From Calonectria ilicicola (lineage: Eukaryota > Ascomycota > Sordariomycetes > Hypocreales > Nectriaceae): a stretch of 64,000 nt of DNA. Shown here piece after piece: positions 11,006 through 21,630 of this stretch; position 1 is the stretch's first letter, and the number at the start of each line of letters is the position of its first letter. Made by a program: the position numbers and the translations under genes. The notes under the pieces are model-generated. The model had not been told where the DNA came from. It saw only the letters and a program-made list of their open reading frames with translations, and ran no database searches. Where the stretch lies: the NCBI GenBank assembly GCA_020809705.1, contig CP085836.1, positions 310,001 to 374,000 of the forward strand. Direction: 5' to 3'.

Positions 11006-12507
11006 ATATTGCTTTGAATTCGGCCATGGGTTGCAATTCTTGTTTCGAGTTCTCAAAGGTAAAAGCTGAGAAATTTGAGGTTTGGGCGTTATGCAAGGTA
11101 ATAAATCGGGGTTAAAGTTTTCTAGTGAACAGCTGCAGTAAAAACAAACGGAGAGGGGGTGACAAAACCCCGTGACTTCCTTCCACCCTCCCCTATTTTC
11201 ATTGCTTATATAGACGTTATCTTAATGTTGATTCCTTGCAAGAAAAAGCAGATTTGGTAATACGCGGGAGGTTGAACTCCACTTTAGGAGTTTGAGGCTG
11301 TGATTCATTGAACGAGGAACACCGGAAGGCACTGCCTCAAGAGACCACGGATGAGCCAATTGTAGCACCTTAAGAAGCTCTGGAATCAAGGTGATCTTCT
11401 TTGGTAAAAAGACCGAACGAGGACCTTTAATTTCCCGCCTTCCCGCTATTCTGCTACCTTAACTTCGACTTTCTTCCCCGCCGGGGAAAGCTAGTATTAA
11501 AGTGGTGTGTTATGAAGTGTTTATTAATTCCTTGCTAAGACATACATAAAACCCTCTTATCCCACTGATTACCCAAACTCCTTGCCACTAGACCCATCAG
11601 TCAATCCAAGACTTTTAATTGGCTACGTTGATCGTAGCCAGCATATCCAACAGCATTTGAAGTCAGGATTGGTGGTCATTCAGAAGCCCCAGGAAGTCAA
11701 GTTCTGGAGGGCTCAAAGCCACACCATTGTTCTCATCTAGCTTGATGAGTAAGGTTGCCAACTGTCCAGAAGACTGGACTCGTACATCGCTTTAGCATAC
11801 CTATCTCTGGAAATTGGCTGCTGGACCACTGCCTCAATGGCTAGTCTCTGGAAGCTCATTTTGTTTGTTTGTGTTTGCTTGGTTGGACTGTTGATGGATG
11901 GTCTAAGTTGGATTTGGAAGGCTTGGATGGGGAGAATTCCTTTTAATACTGGGCTCTAATAGAGTTTTCTATCAAGGTGCCGGAAAAAACATTTCTAGGT
12001 TATCACAACATCTGGTAACGTACTTAGTTTAAGTTTGCATTTGCAAGCTCTATTTGACCCATTGACTTGACCTTGCTGGATAGCTAGACTTATGTATAGG
12101 ACAAAAGAAAAAAAAAAAAAACTTCGACTTTCTACATATCGTCTTATTTTATTCAAGTCGAGATAGGCCAGGGATTTGGCAGGTAATATTATTTTACATG
12201 TACCCATCCGAAACTCCGACCTTGCTCTCTTATTACTCAACTGCTGATGACAGCTGCGCGGGTAGTTGACGAGGAAGTCTTAGTTGTTGGGAACGCATTT
12301 TTTTCTTACTTAATCTTCTCTCTCCCACACCCGTTTCTGATCTACCAAACCTTCCCCTCAAAGCTAACCCGTGGACTAGTCATCCTTACAACGTACATCT
12401 CAACTCCAAAAAAGGTATATTGGTCCACTGTTGTTGGTGTATGCGAGATACCATGAAATGGAATTCGCTCTGAATATGCCATTATATAGCTGACAACTGA
12501 CCTAGTT
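11006..12507. other. Intergenic with repeat
   Basis: No supported gene. It holds purine and pyrimidine runs, a poly-A near 12108-12121, and the repeat listed at 11938-12130. Confidence 0.4.
11938..12130. repeat. Dispersed repeat C, copy 1
   Basis: About 190 bp resembling 51443-51640 in the same orientation. Shared landmarks include TTTTAATACT, TTCTATCAAG, TAGGTTATCACAA, GCAAGC and TATGTATA followed by an A-rich run. Divergence is high. Type of element unknown. Confidence 0.5.
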
Positions 12508-12815
12508 GTGCAAACCACTAAATGGAATCATTTATCCACGGAGAGCACTCTGCCTTGTTTGCCAAATGAGATAATACTATCCATCACCAAACTCGCGATT
12601 CAGGAGCCTGCTATTGTTGGGGATGATTTGAATAGCAAGATTGGCCCACTTGCCTCCACATTCGCTCACCTTGAAGCGATTATGCCCGTGTGGGTTGCGG
12701 ATAATTTAGAGCGACTTCGACCATGGATTTTGAAGCAGCAAAATGGTTTCACGATTCGATTTTGTCCAAGCTAGATTTCATCGGTGTGACTAACTTTGAG
12801 CTTCCAAGGCATATA

Positions 12816-12860
12816 ACGTGCTGCCCCACTATACCGCGCGACCGGGGTTTCCGCGCACCA
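12816..12860 (+). repeat. Left terminal inverted repeat of the Fot1/pogo element
   Basis: 45 bp beginning ACGTGC; matches the reverse complement of 14619-14663 at 40 of 45 positions by eye. The inner part, including CCGGGGTTTCC, is identical in both ends. Confidence 0.92.
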
Positions 12861-12946
12861 ACCTCGCGACGCGACCGCGTAATTTAACAATGAACACTCC
12901 TCAATAACATCACCATTTTTTGTCCAAATTAACTCAGAATTTCGCA

Positions 12947-14491
12947 ATGACCAAATCAAATCCTATTAGAGAGAGTGCACTAACTGAAATTTTAGAAAAA
13001 ATCGCTCAAGGGCAGAAAATCCGGGCGCTCTCAAGAGAGTACGGGATTCCTGAGTCTACAATACGAGGTCGAAAGAACGGTTTAAAAAACACACATGCAA
13101 GCCACGAGGCAGCACAAAAATTATCGCCTATTCAAGAGAAGGAATTAGTTTGGTATATTCTGGAGGAAGAAGCTGCCGGGCGCGCGCTTTCAAAGCGTGA
13201 TGTGCACGCCTTTGCGCAGGAGCAGGTCAACCTCCAGAATCCTGACACACATATTGGCCGGCATTGGGTCTCCCGCTTCCTCAAACGCCATCAAAACATC
13301 AAAATTAAAGGATTTACATCTACTGAAGCTACTCGAATAAAGTATGTAACTCCTGAGTCGATCCGACGATTTTTCGTGGCGCTCTCACAGCAAATGGTTG
13401 ACAAGTCTGTCGGGTCAGACCGCCTGTTCAATATGGATGAGCATGGCATCACTGAGGGCATGACGAGGGCCGGAAAAGTGATTGGAACGGCAGAGACGAA
13501 CCAGGCGATCGTCACAGAGAGTGATTGTCGCGAATGGTTATCAATTATCGAGGCAGGAAGTGCCCTAGGCCGACGCCTTCCCCCGTGTGTGATCTTCTCA
13601 GGAAACAACCTCCAAACTCAGTGGTTTTCTAACAACTTCCCGGACTGGGCATATGACTGCTCGCCCACAGGCTGGGCAAATAGCCGAATATGTGAAAAGT
13701 GGTTAAGGGAGGTGTTTATTCCAAAAACGCAGCCTTCCAACCCGTCCCTATGGAGGATTATTGTTATCGATGGCTTCAGAGGGCATGTGTCACCGCGATT
13801 CCGGTTTCTGGCATTATTTCATCGTGTACAGGTGATATATTTACCCCCCCATTCATCTCATATCACACAGCCGTTTGATGTTGGTGTTTTTGGCCCGCTC
13901 AAGCGCGCCTTTCAACACCATGCACGCCAATATGCATCAATGACCGCAACCTCGCCTATTCAAAAGCAACGCTTCATCGAGATATATAAAATAGCTTCAG
14001 AGGAAGCTGTGACCAAGGAGAACATTCGAGCCGGATTTCTAGGCGCTGGGACATGGCCTATTGATCCTATGAGGCCGTTGGCAAAGGTTGTTACCACCAA
14101 CGAACACACGCCTTTAGAGTCAGCGCCGCGCACCCCAAAACGGCAGAAAGTCACAGCAAAAGATATTCCTTACACACCTAGGAACAAGGTTGAGCTAGTC
14201 ACACAGCTAAATTCAGTGCACGACGGCCTCAGCGGCGTTGGTCGGTCGGTCCGAGGGATAGCTCAAAAAGCAGGTAATGAGTTGGACCGTATGCACGCTG
14301 TCAACGCCAAATTGAGGGCAGAAAATGCGCCCCTGAAGGCAGAAATAGACTCAAGGAAGCGAACAGAAAGAAGGGCAGTTAAATATAATCCTGTTGCTTC
14401 ATTTCCTACATCAGAAGAGATAAAAACAACTAAGGAGGCCAAAGATAAACGCAGGCGTAAGAGGAAGCAACACCAACGTCACAGCAACTAA
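12947..14491 (+). CDS. Fot1/pogo-like transposase
   Basis: 514 residues from an ATG at 12947 with no internal stop; the frame is open further upstream, but this is the first ATG. Residues about 5-50 form a psq-type helix-turn-helix (REYGIPESTIRGR). Residues about 65-130 resemble the CENP-B type DNA-binding domain (LSKRDVHAFAQEQ, RHWVSRFLKRH). The DDE catalytic core follows: NMDEHG (first Asp), IVIDGFRGH (second Asp) and LPPHSSHITQPFDVGVFGPLK (third Asp). The C-terminal 90 residues are basic with heptad-like Leu spacing. It would bind the terminal repeats and cut and paste the element in the nucleus. Usual length for this family. The common second-Asp motif has DGHGSH-like residues; here it is DGFRGH, which still keeps the Asp. 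Confidence 0.95.
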   Translation: MTKSNPIRESALTEILEKIAQGQKIRALSREYGIPESTIRGRKNGLKNTHASHEAAQKLSPIQEKELVWYILEEEAAGRALSKRDVHAFAQEQVNLQNPDTHIGRHWVSRFLKRHQNIKIKGFTSTEATRIKYVTPESIRRFFVALSQQMVDKSVGSDRLFNMDEHGITEGMTRAGKVIGTAETNQAIVTESDCREWLSIIEAGSALGRRLPPCVIFSGNNLQTQWFSNNFPDWAYDCSPTGWANSRICEKWLREVFIPKTQPSNPSLWRIIVIDGFRGHVSPRFRFLALFHRVQVIYLPPHSSHITQPFDVGVFGPLKRAFQHHARQYASMTATSPIQKQRFIEIYKIASEEAVTKENIRAGFLGAGTWPIDPMRPLAKVVTTNEHTPLESAPRTPKRQKVTAKDIPYTPRNKVELVTQLNSVHDGLSGVGRSVRGIAQKAGNELDRMHAVNAKLRAENAPLKAEIDSRKRTERRAVKYNPVASFPTSEEIKTTKEAKDKRRRKRKQHQRHSN

Positions 14492-14618
14492 AGTCATGCA
14501 AAAGAAATAGGGCGTTCTAATCTAGACGGGATAAAATATATATTCCATTTGTATCTAGTTAATTTATGCTGTTTTGATGGAGAAATCCGGACTTCAAGTC
14601 AGGAGGTTATCTTATTGC

Positions 14619-14663
14619 TGGTGCGTGGAAACCCCGGTCGCGCGGTGTGGTGGGGTGGCACGT
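14619..14663 (-). repeat. Right terminal inverted repeat of the Fot1/pogo element
   Basis: Partner of 12816-12860, ending CACGT immediately before the right TA duplication. Confidence 0.92.
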
Positions 14664-15612
14664 TAGGTCATGGATTCGACACTCACACTTCGCAAGAGCT
14701 ACACGATGACTACCCTTTGCAAAATAGCGTATCGCTTGAGGATGATTTTCACCCCGACCAATACGGCACCCGTTGCCCCTCTTGAAATATTGAAGATTAT
14801 TACAACGATGATGCTTGGTTCGATGACTTGGAGGGTGGCCTTGAGTCGCTGGAACTGCGTCACATCTGTCATGTAATTCTTGTCTTTGAAAGCATTGATC
14901 CGAGTCTTTCCATGTGGTGGCCAGGCCCCCACAGCAATGATGGTGAATTCGTCTGCGAGATAGGCCTTGGTTACTTCATAAATATGAATGGGGGTGAAAT
15001 TCCCTGCGAGGTTGTAGAGCATGTATACTTTCGAAATGCTCAACGATCACGCTTTCGCCTTGTATTAGGTGCCGATGTTTTATCCTAGGCGGAAACTAAA
15101 TCACAGGAGCTTCAGAAGACCTTTGATACCATATTTCAACTATCAATTGTTCGCGGTCGGCAAGAGATTCAAGAGGCATTGTCCCGACATCCTTACGCTG
15201 GCGAGTGGGTTACATTGTCGGAAATTAACAACAGACAGGATTAACAGATGATGCTACTTCAAATCATTTGGCATAAGCTTTTTCGCACAATCCGACAGGC
15301 CAAAATCAAGGTTGTTCCGGGAATATCGCCTAGATACGCCATAGAGATGTGGGATAGTAGCATCGAAGTTTTGTCTAATTAATCTCCTCGCAGAGATAAT
15401 GATGTAAGAAAGCCGTGTAGGGTTGATTATAGGGCCTTGATAGTCCTCATTCACCTCGAAAACTATTCCATAGTTGACAATATAGTATATTGAGAGAGGA
15501 AATGGATTAAGCGTCCAGTGGTCCTAAAATGTGTAGATATGGGGATATTTTGACTATTATTTTATATGCTCCCATCCTAGGCAGGGTGATAGCAACAGAT
15601 TGGCATATATGC

Positions 15613-15722
15613 AACTGTTGATTGTATCTTCGTCGGGCGAAGCATGACCAGACTTAGTTGTATCTGCCACCGCTGTGGCTTCGGAGCTCCCTCTTGGTCG
15701 AGCCCGCGATTTATCAAAATGC
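15613..15722. repeat. Dispersed repeat D, copy 1
   Basis: About 110 bp matching 59462-59570 in the same orientation. Shared stretches include TTGATTGTAT, TTCGTCGGGC, TTGTATCTGCCACCG and GGAGCTCCCTCTTG. Element type unknown. Confidence 0.65.
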
Positions 15723-16492
15723 ATACAACCATGGGTATAATCGAATTGCACAGCAATCATGTAATAAAGGAAACTTTAATTTCCCATGTCAAGTTCAATT
15801 GCTCGCCGAAGGCATGGCAGCATCAGGAAAGGCCGACACGGTTGATCCTGTTACTTTACACACAAGACTGAATGTCTTCACCGCCTCCCCATATTCCCAC
15901 TTGGCCATGGGGTTTGGGGGCCGCCCATGCGACCATTTAACAACTACAGAGAATACGTGGTTAGCTTGGTACTTCTGACTGGACCGTAAGATGTTGCCGG
16001 GTGCTCGTTACACGACCCAGTGGTCAGCACATCCATGCACGCTAAACGCTCAACTAAATAATAGAAAATATGATTACTGAAGCAGAGGGAGGCGGCATCA
16101 GAAGCGTCAATCAGGGCAAAATGGATAAAGGCACTTGCATCAAAGCCATTGATTTCAGACTTATGCAGCACTGCCATGTTGACCATTGAGGCCTTCTTCC
16201 ATCCAAAAACGTCGATTGTGTGACTTCAATACTCGCGAGGCCGACTGTTGAACTTAACTTGAAAGCTCAGCTCATTGTGATATGGCGGAAGTCAGGAAGT
16301 TCCAAATTTGAAAGAAAAAAAAAGGGTCCTTCGAGTCATCTGTGTTACTGTGTAACAAACATCACGTGTTGAAAGATCGTGAGCAATGAAAGGTCTTGTT
16401 TCTCAGAGCTGTTTGTGTTTTCTATACATGAATAAAGTTTTAAAAGTGCAAAAGATCATCCAGCATAGAAGTAGTGTCTTGAACTAGCTAAT

Positions 16493-16541
16493 GCTAGGTG
16501 TGCCAGGTGTGCCAGGTGTGTTCTGTCAGTTCTGTCAGTTC
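16493..16541. repeat. 9-bp tandem repeats (TGCCAGGTG and TTCTGTCAG)
   Basis: Two adjacent 9-bp arrays followed by an ATT run. The same two motifs, reverse-complemented and in larger number, occur at 45750-45829. Confidence 0.75.
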
Positions 16542-17375
16542 TATTATTATTATTTCTGGTATTATCAGGATTGATAAATAGTTTAGGATGCGAATCTTAG
16601 GGTTAAGAACTCAGATATCACCGATAAGCGTATCAAGATAGAAACTAAACGCCGCCAAATCATGGAAATCCTCTCAAGTTTCTCTTCTATTTGTAATTGA
16701 TTTGTTCCTGTTGTCGCTCGTGCTATTCCTATACGAGTTTCAGGCTGCTTGTCTGCATGCAATTTTATGGCGGCAACATCAGATACCTTCGCATGGTTCT
16801 TGGCTTTTTATCGAACCATTTCCCTTCAGTGTTGCTTATTAGTAGACACAAAGAGACCCTCGCCGATCCTGTGCTTCATCGTGTATATAAGTGACTGTCC
16901 CGTCCTTTAAGAGGTAGCTCACACTTGGTTGCCCAAAGAGTGCTCTGATTAGAGTTAAAACGGCAATTCGGTAGCCTGTAATCTTTGCGCCGTACAGTAT
17001 TATGACAGATAGAACCTTGAGGTAGAGGTTTTCAACGAACCTAGTAGACATTTCCTTTTAATCTTATCAAGACCCTATCATGAGAATGGCTTCCTACGTG
17101 AGCGAAGCGCAATCTAAACCATCACTAAAACAAGCCCTCATACGATGAGTAAAATGATGATTCAAATCCATCGTCAGCTTTTTCTTCCAACCCCAGCACG
17201 ACTCGTCGATGGTGTTGCCGCCGCTGCGGCGAACGTACCTGATTTAATGATCACTCATTCCTCGGGATATGAATGGTCGAGCGATGCGAACGGGTCGAGG
17301 GTCTGTGACATGCTAGTCTATCACTTTGCGCTTCTGATCTGATATGAACTTCTGGTCAGAACCTTTCGGAAATAC

Positions 17376-17620
17376 TGGTACACTCCCTCCGAATTTCTCC
17401 CACCTCACATTTTATGACGTGGTACAATCCCTCCGAATTTCTCCCACCTCACATTTTGTGACATGGTACACTCCCTCCGAATTTCTCCCACCTCACATTT
17501 TGTGACGTGGTACACTCCCTCCGAATTTCTCCCACCTCACATTTTGTGACGTGGTACAATCCCTCCGAATTTCTCCCACCTCATAAAATGTGAGGTGGTA
17601 CACTCCCTCCGAATTTCTCC
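17376..17620. repeat. 44-bp minisatellite, about 5.6 units
   Basis: Units start at 17376, 17420, 17464, 17508, 17552 and 17596, an exact 44-bp period. Each has TGGTACACTCCCTCCGAATT followed by TCTCCCACCTCACATTTTGTGACG with one to three changes (ACA/CAA after GGT, ATGACG/GTGACA). The fifth unit ends in an altered segment (CCTCATAAAATGTGAGG) that forms a small hairpin. Confidence 0.97.
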
Positions 17621-17904
17621 TATCCCCCTAAATTCTCATTGCTTCGCAACTCTGCCTATCCACACTACCTAACTGGCTGTCTCCTAGGACCGACAGAGAC
17701 TGATAGCGCTCCCTTGCTTGTATGTATCCATCTCTCTGAAGCATTTTGGTAATCCATGATTTTCTTTCTTCGGTTGAGGGGATACAAGCATGCAGCCTAC
17801 TAGTAGTTAGGCATTCCTTTGTATTTAAGAAACGATACTGGGACCAGGGCAGTTGGGGTCACATTTTAAATGCAGACTTTTGAGTTGATTCATCTGATGA
17901 ACTC

Positions 17905-18204
17905 ATGATGAAAGACGGGCATGACCCTAATTCACCAGGAGCAAGGCATTCAAAACCCGCAGGGGATCCTCCCGGGATCCCCAGAAACAGAGCCCAGTCC
18001 AATGTTATTAACGATGACTATGACCTAGTTCGACCTTTGCGCCCGGGAGAGCATGTGATGTTGTATGGAGAGGTCATAAAAGTCCCTCTACAGACGTGGG
18101 AACCTTGTTCGGAGACAAGAAAAAGCCAGCCGGTTCAAATCCAGCAACCAACCCAATCAGGCCGCGTAGCCGTCACACGTGCAAAAGTCAAGCCACAAAC
18201 ATGA
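17905..18204 (+). pseudogene. N-terminal fragment of a Ulp1-like protease gene
   Basis: Open frame of 99 residues from an ATG. Its N-terminal half matches the start of the pseudogene at 24896-26893: DGHDPNSP here versus DG-stop-DPHSP there, QSNVIND versus QSKVIDL, and LRPGEHVMLYGEVIK versus LRPGEHLILYEGVIK. After this the similarity stops and the frame ends at 18204, so the protease domain is missing. It is best read as a truncated copy; a short expressed protein cannot be excluded. It lies 2.5 kb after the 2EXR-like copy 1, in the same relative order as the second copy of this pair. Confidence 0.75.
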
Positions 18205-19352
18205 ACATTGGGCGTCCCAGCTGCGAATGTCTGAAGCCACACAATCCCTGTATCTCGTTTGTCACCAGCGCCACATATTGCGTTGGCAACGAACGGGCTT
18301 GACGCGGAAGGAAAGAGAAGGTAAGAAAAGAAGGAGCAATGTTAACAATTGCATGTAGGAGGGAGGGCATTTTCGAGAAGATGTTGAGGCAAGACAACAG
18401 GGTCAGAACGACTGGAAAGTTTAATCCCTTCAAACCAGGTCTTATTTCAACTTGCCAGTCATTTGTTCTCACTTATGATTGGGCGTGTATGAAGTCGCAG
18501 TGGGGGCTAAGTCTCTCGTCGACCGCTATGACGCCATGAGAGGTGGTTGTCTTACCCAAAACAGTGAACAAAACCTGTTACTTTAATGCCTGAAGCCGAT
18601 TCAGTGGGCTTTGAATCCTGCAACGAGGTTCCTCGGGAGTATTATGAAAGGGAGTGTTGAAGGGATCAACAACTGGCGGGGATATTATCACACATGCATG
18701 GGTGATCACATGACTGGTCAGGCAGCATATAGCGTTTGTGTTCAGTTGGCGACGGCCGATTGAGTGGTAACAGACTCAAAGTGAGGAAGAGGGTACGGGT
18801 CGCAGCATCTCTTTTGCTGTGTGGGCTGACGAGGACGAGAGAGTTGACAACTATAAAAGTCAAGGAGGTGACTCAAATGAGTTGAATGCTGGACATGACG
18901 AAAGCTAAGTGAAGAGGGCAACGGAAATTTCTGAAATTCATTGCCGGAAATTCGTGAATTGGGGTCACAAAGCGAAGGCTTCATCCCGAGCAAACAGTAG
19001 AATTGGAAAAGAAAACTCCCCCATCTGCTAAATAGAGGATAACGGTTAGAGCCACTGAAGCCATTGCTCTTGGGAACCTCCAGGTGCATCAACCAAAATA
19101 GTACCACGCCTTCCAGCGAAATATGCCGTGACAAGCTAGTGATTCCCACCGGAGCTTATGGACTAGTCAGATCTGTAAAATGGTTTGGAAAAGCCGCCAC
19201 TGTAGGAAAACTACTAAATTAACACGGTTAAAGGCAGTGAATCATGTACAGCTGCCCTTTTGTTTGCGTTCTGCCTGATTGCCTGAATGAGGTGAAAGCA
19301 AACACAGCCGACCTTCGACCGATACAGATAACCCTTTCAAGGAAGAACGAAA
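18205..19352. other. Intergenic
   Basis: No supported gene. The right part should hold the promoter of the SET gene that starts at 19353. Confidence 0.35.
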
Positions 19353-20695
19353 ATGCCCTCTAAGAGCGAGAATACGCGCGGTAGTGTATGTCCCGAGTGC
19401 ACGAGATTTATCAAAGGCAGCTCCTCAAAGCTTCGAGACCATATTAGAACGCAGCACACATGTCAGTTGGCGCGATGTTGAATCAAAAACCAAAGGTGAT
19501 GCTAAACGATATAGCGACAGGTGAGAAGAAGAAACAGGAGCAGAAGGCTGCGAAGGAACGCGTCTGCCACATTTGCAACACAGTGATCAAGGGGAGCATC
19601 ACAAGGCTCAGAGATCATATCCAGACACATACCGGCACTGCAGCTCCAAAGGTATCATTAACGTCATGATGTGGAGAATGAAGAATGCATGCTAATCAAT
19701 TCAAGATCATCAATGGAGTTGCTTTGCGCGACAACGGGAAGATTAGGCGTGAGACAAGAAAGTTGAAGGTAACGGAATCGAATACTATCGACTACGACTT
19801 TGAACATGCCGTTGATGCAGCTCTGTCACACCCGGCAATCGTTCGTTACACAGGCGGGATCTTCACAAATGGCCCTCTCGCCGACCCGGCGGTTCACTAC
19901 GAGGGGATGCCGAACGTCTTCGACCAACAAGGGAAAATCCGGCGAGCAGTAAAATATAATGCGGTGAGGGCTGAGGTCAGCGAGCGCAGCCCTGCAAGGG
20001 AGTTTGTATCAAAGAAGCGCCTAGTAAGGTCGTGCGCAGTCAAGGTATGCCCGCCATTTGGCAATAAAAAATGGTCACCTGCAGGAGCAGCCGGATTTAG
20101 CGAGATCCAGACCAACATGTGGACACCTGGGAAGTTTCCCGACTGGTGCAAGCCTCGGAACTGGCCTTGGGAATGGCCAACAGACCCAACCGCCGTACCA
20201 GAGACGTGGCTGCAATGCCAGATCTGCGGCGGCAAAAACTGCCTCTGCATATTCTCGTGCACACCAACCCCTGTCCCTGAGGTTGTTCCGGCCGGTCAAA
20301 TGGGGGATGGAATCCGATCGCGCCTCCACTACAACGATGGAGACTTCCTGGGAGAACTGGTTAGGGAACTGGTCCCCCGAGGATTTTATGACGATGGCTG
20401 GGCCGCAGAGCTCGTGCGCGGAGATATCAAGGAAGACACCTATATTCCGGTTTGTCAAATTTACCCCCGAAACTGCGGTAATTGGGTTCGAAAGATCAAT
20501 CACTCTTGTGACGCAAATACACGGTTCGAACCTGTCCTAATATCTGGGAGATGGAGGATCGTGGTCCAGGCTCGACGACCGATTTTGTCTGGTGAGATTA
20601 TTACTGTAGATTACGGCAGCGACTATTGGAAGGGGATCAAGCATGAGTGTTTGTGTGGGGCACCGAACTGCGTCAAAGGGATGAAAACCAAATAA
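19353..20695 (+). CDS. Zinc-finger/SET-domain methyltransferase A
   Basis: Three exons (19353-19461, 19521-19651, 19706-20695), 409 residues. Intron 1 is 59 nt (GTCAGT, GCTAAAC, GACAG); intron 2 is 54 nt (GTATCA, TGCTAAT, TTCAAG); both keep phase. The N-terminus has two C2H2-type fingers, VCPECTRFIKG..LRDHIRTQH and VCHICNTVIKG..LRDHIQTH. A cysteine cluster (CQICGGKNCLC) precedes the SET domain. The SET domain has GDFLGELVRELV, NWVRKINHSC (the NHSC cofactor/catalytic signature), GEIITVDYG, and a post-SET CLCGAPNC. SET proteins of this kind methylate lysines, usually of histones; the substrate here is unknown. A second, intact copy lies at 43817-45166. Finger plus SET in one protein suggests DNA-guided methylation, which is inference. 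Confidence 0.88.
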
Positions 20696-21470
20696 ATTGT
20701 CGCTGCGGGTTATTCGCCTTTGAATTGATGCTTAATTATCTGAGCGCAAGAGTGGAACACTCATTTAGAATGGATACAGAACTGCGAAAGGATAAAAATC
20801 TAATGGGAAGGGTTGGAACCCAGAGAGATGGGATATCACTATTTTCATAGTTGAAGTTATGTATGACTTACATAGTCGGCGGAGAGTGGCAGGGATCAAG
20901 GAATTCGCTTACTGGGATTTGAGGGTCGAGGTCAGATCTCGTAGACTTGCACGTGTCTCAGTCAACCAAATATCGTTGGGGACGACCAGGATCAATTGGT
21001 CAGGCCGGAGGGTCCAGATTGCTTGTTAGCCAGCGAAATAACAAAGGATATGGGCATTTAATGACGACGCATGATGCAAAATGGCTTAGTTGGGCAATCA
21101 CGAAGCGAAACACAAGAGATAAAACACCATGCCCAAATGGAGCTTGGAGGCGCTAAGAACAGATCAACGCGCTGAGATGGTTACTGTGGCGACCATAAGG
21201 AGCAGGCAGCTAGCCAATCCAATCCACAGACCGCATCAAGCGGGTACATATAGAGTCTGATCAGCTGCGCTTGTGCTTTAACCAGACTCCAATGTCTTTC
21301 AAACCCCGAAGGGAAATCTGGTCGAGAAGCTTTTAGGCGTCCGCGAAACGTTTTCGTATTTTCGAGGCAGCACCGAAGCTATTGAGCGCTGGTATAGCAG
21401 CACTGAGAAGGTATCAAAACGTAAAACTCATCCCATTCGATCTTCTCTTTGACCACCATCGTGATGCCTT

Positions 21471-21500
21471 TTATCAATAGATAGCTACGGCTCCTAGCTG
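21471..21500 (-). repeat. Fragment of dispersed repeat A
   Basis: TTATCAATAGATAGCTACGG and following bases match one end of the repeats at 41310 and 48109 (TATCAA.RGATAGCTACG.CTCC). It abuts the tRNA-like element. Confidence 0.5.
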
Positions 21501-21520
21501 ATAAGCCGCGTGGTCCATTT

Positions 21521-21630
21521 GCCGGCTGCTGGATTCGAACCAGCTGGCCTCGTCCCCAACCAGGCTTCCCACACCTGATGGATTGACTTAGCCACTCCCA
21601 TGATGCGAACCATTGCACCACAAGCCGGAC
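21521..21630 (-). ncRNA. tRNA-like / SINE-like element
   Basis: On the minus strand there is a good T-arm (GCTGG-TTCGAAT-CCAGC) with a consensus B-box, followed by AGCCGGC. At the other end CCGGCTTGTGGTGCAATGG could be an acceptor/D-arm with an A-box-like sequence, and CAGG..CCTG between could be a long variable arm. The overall length, about 110 nt, and the weak anticodon arm argue against a working tRNA. A shortened relative lies at 36365-36420. A tRNA-derived SINE or a tRNA pseudogene are the main options. Confidence 0.4.

Larger units (their letters stand above)
12814..14665 (+). mobile_element. Fot1/pogo-type DNA transposon with TA duplication
   Basis: A complete Tc1/mariner-superfamily element. 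The element proper is 12816-14663 (1848 bp), flanked by TA at 12814-12815 and 14664-14665, the target-site duplication usual for this superfamily. It encodes one intact transposase (12947-14491). The ends are 45-bp inverted repeats. It interrupts a 2EXR-like pseudogene, and the interrupted reading frame can be followed on both sides. Length and organisation match Fot1-like elements of filamentous fungi. Intact frame and ends mean it may be autonomous; this is inference. Confidence 0.93.
12508..15382 (+). pseudogene. 2EXR-like gene copy 1, broken by a Fot1 element
   Basis: The flanks of the transposon together encode the same protein as the minus-strand gene at 27517-28533. The left flank has STLPCLPNEIILSITKLAIQ and RLRPWILKQQNGF; the right flank has DDYPLQNS, DQYGTRCPS and VYFRNAQRSRFR. 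The N-terminal LPxEI...I..FAI pattern resembles the fungal 2EXR domain. Damage relative to copy 2: the ATG before ESTLP is ACG, one base is lost near 12768, AGA (R) is TGA near 14784, CAA (Q) is TAA near 15242, and the 1.85-kb element sits inside. Both copies share a TAG near 15086 that a 66-nt in-frame intron (GTATAC..CCTAG) would remove. Function of the family unknown. Confidence 0.8.
15455..17375. other. Intergenic with repeats
   Basis: No supported gene. Holds dispersed repeat D (15613-15722) and a short tandem repeat (16493-16541). It separates the two halves of duplicated segment copy 1. Confidence 0.4.

Noticed and set aside
17376..17620. CRISPR-like array
   Set aside because: The 44-bp units are contiguous with no unique spacers, and the genome is eukaryotic; it is a minisatellite.
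18742..19149. 135-codon minus-strand frame before SET gene A
   Set aside because: No family resemblance and no conserved counterpart near SET gene B; likely chance.
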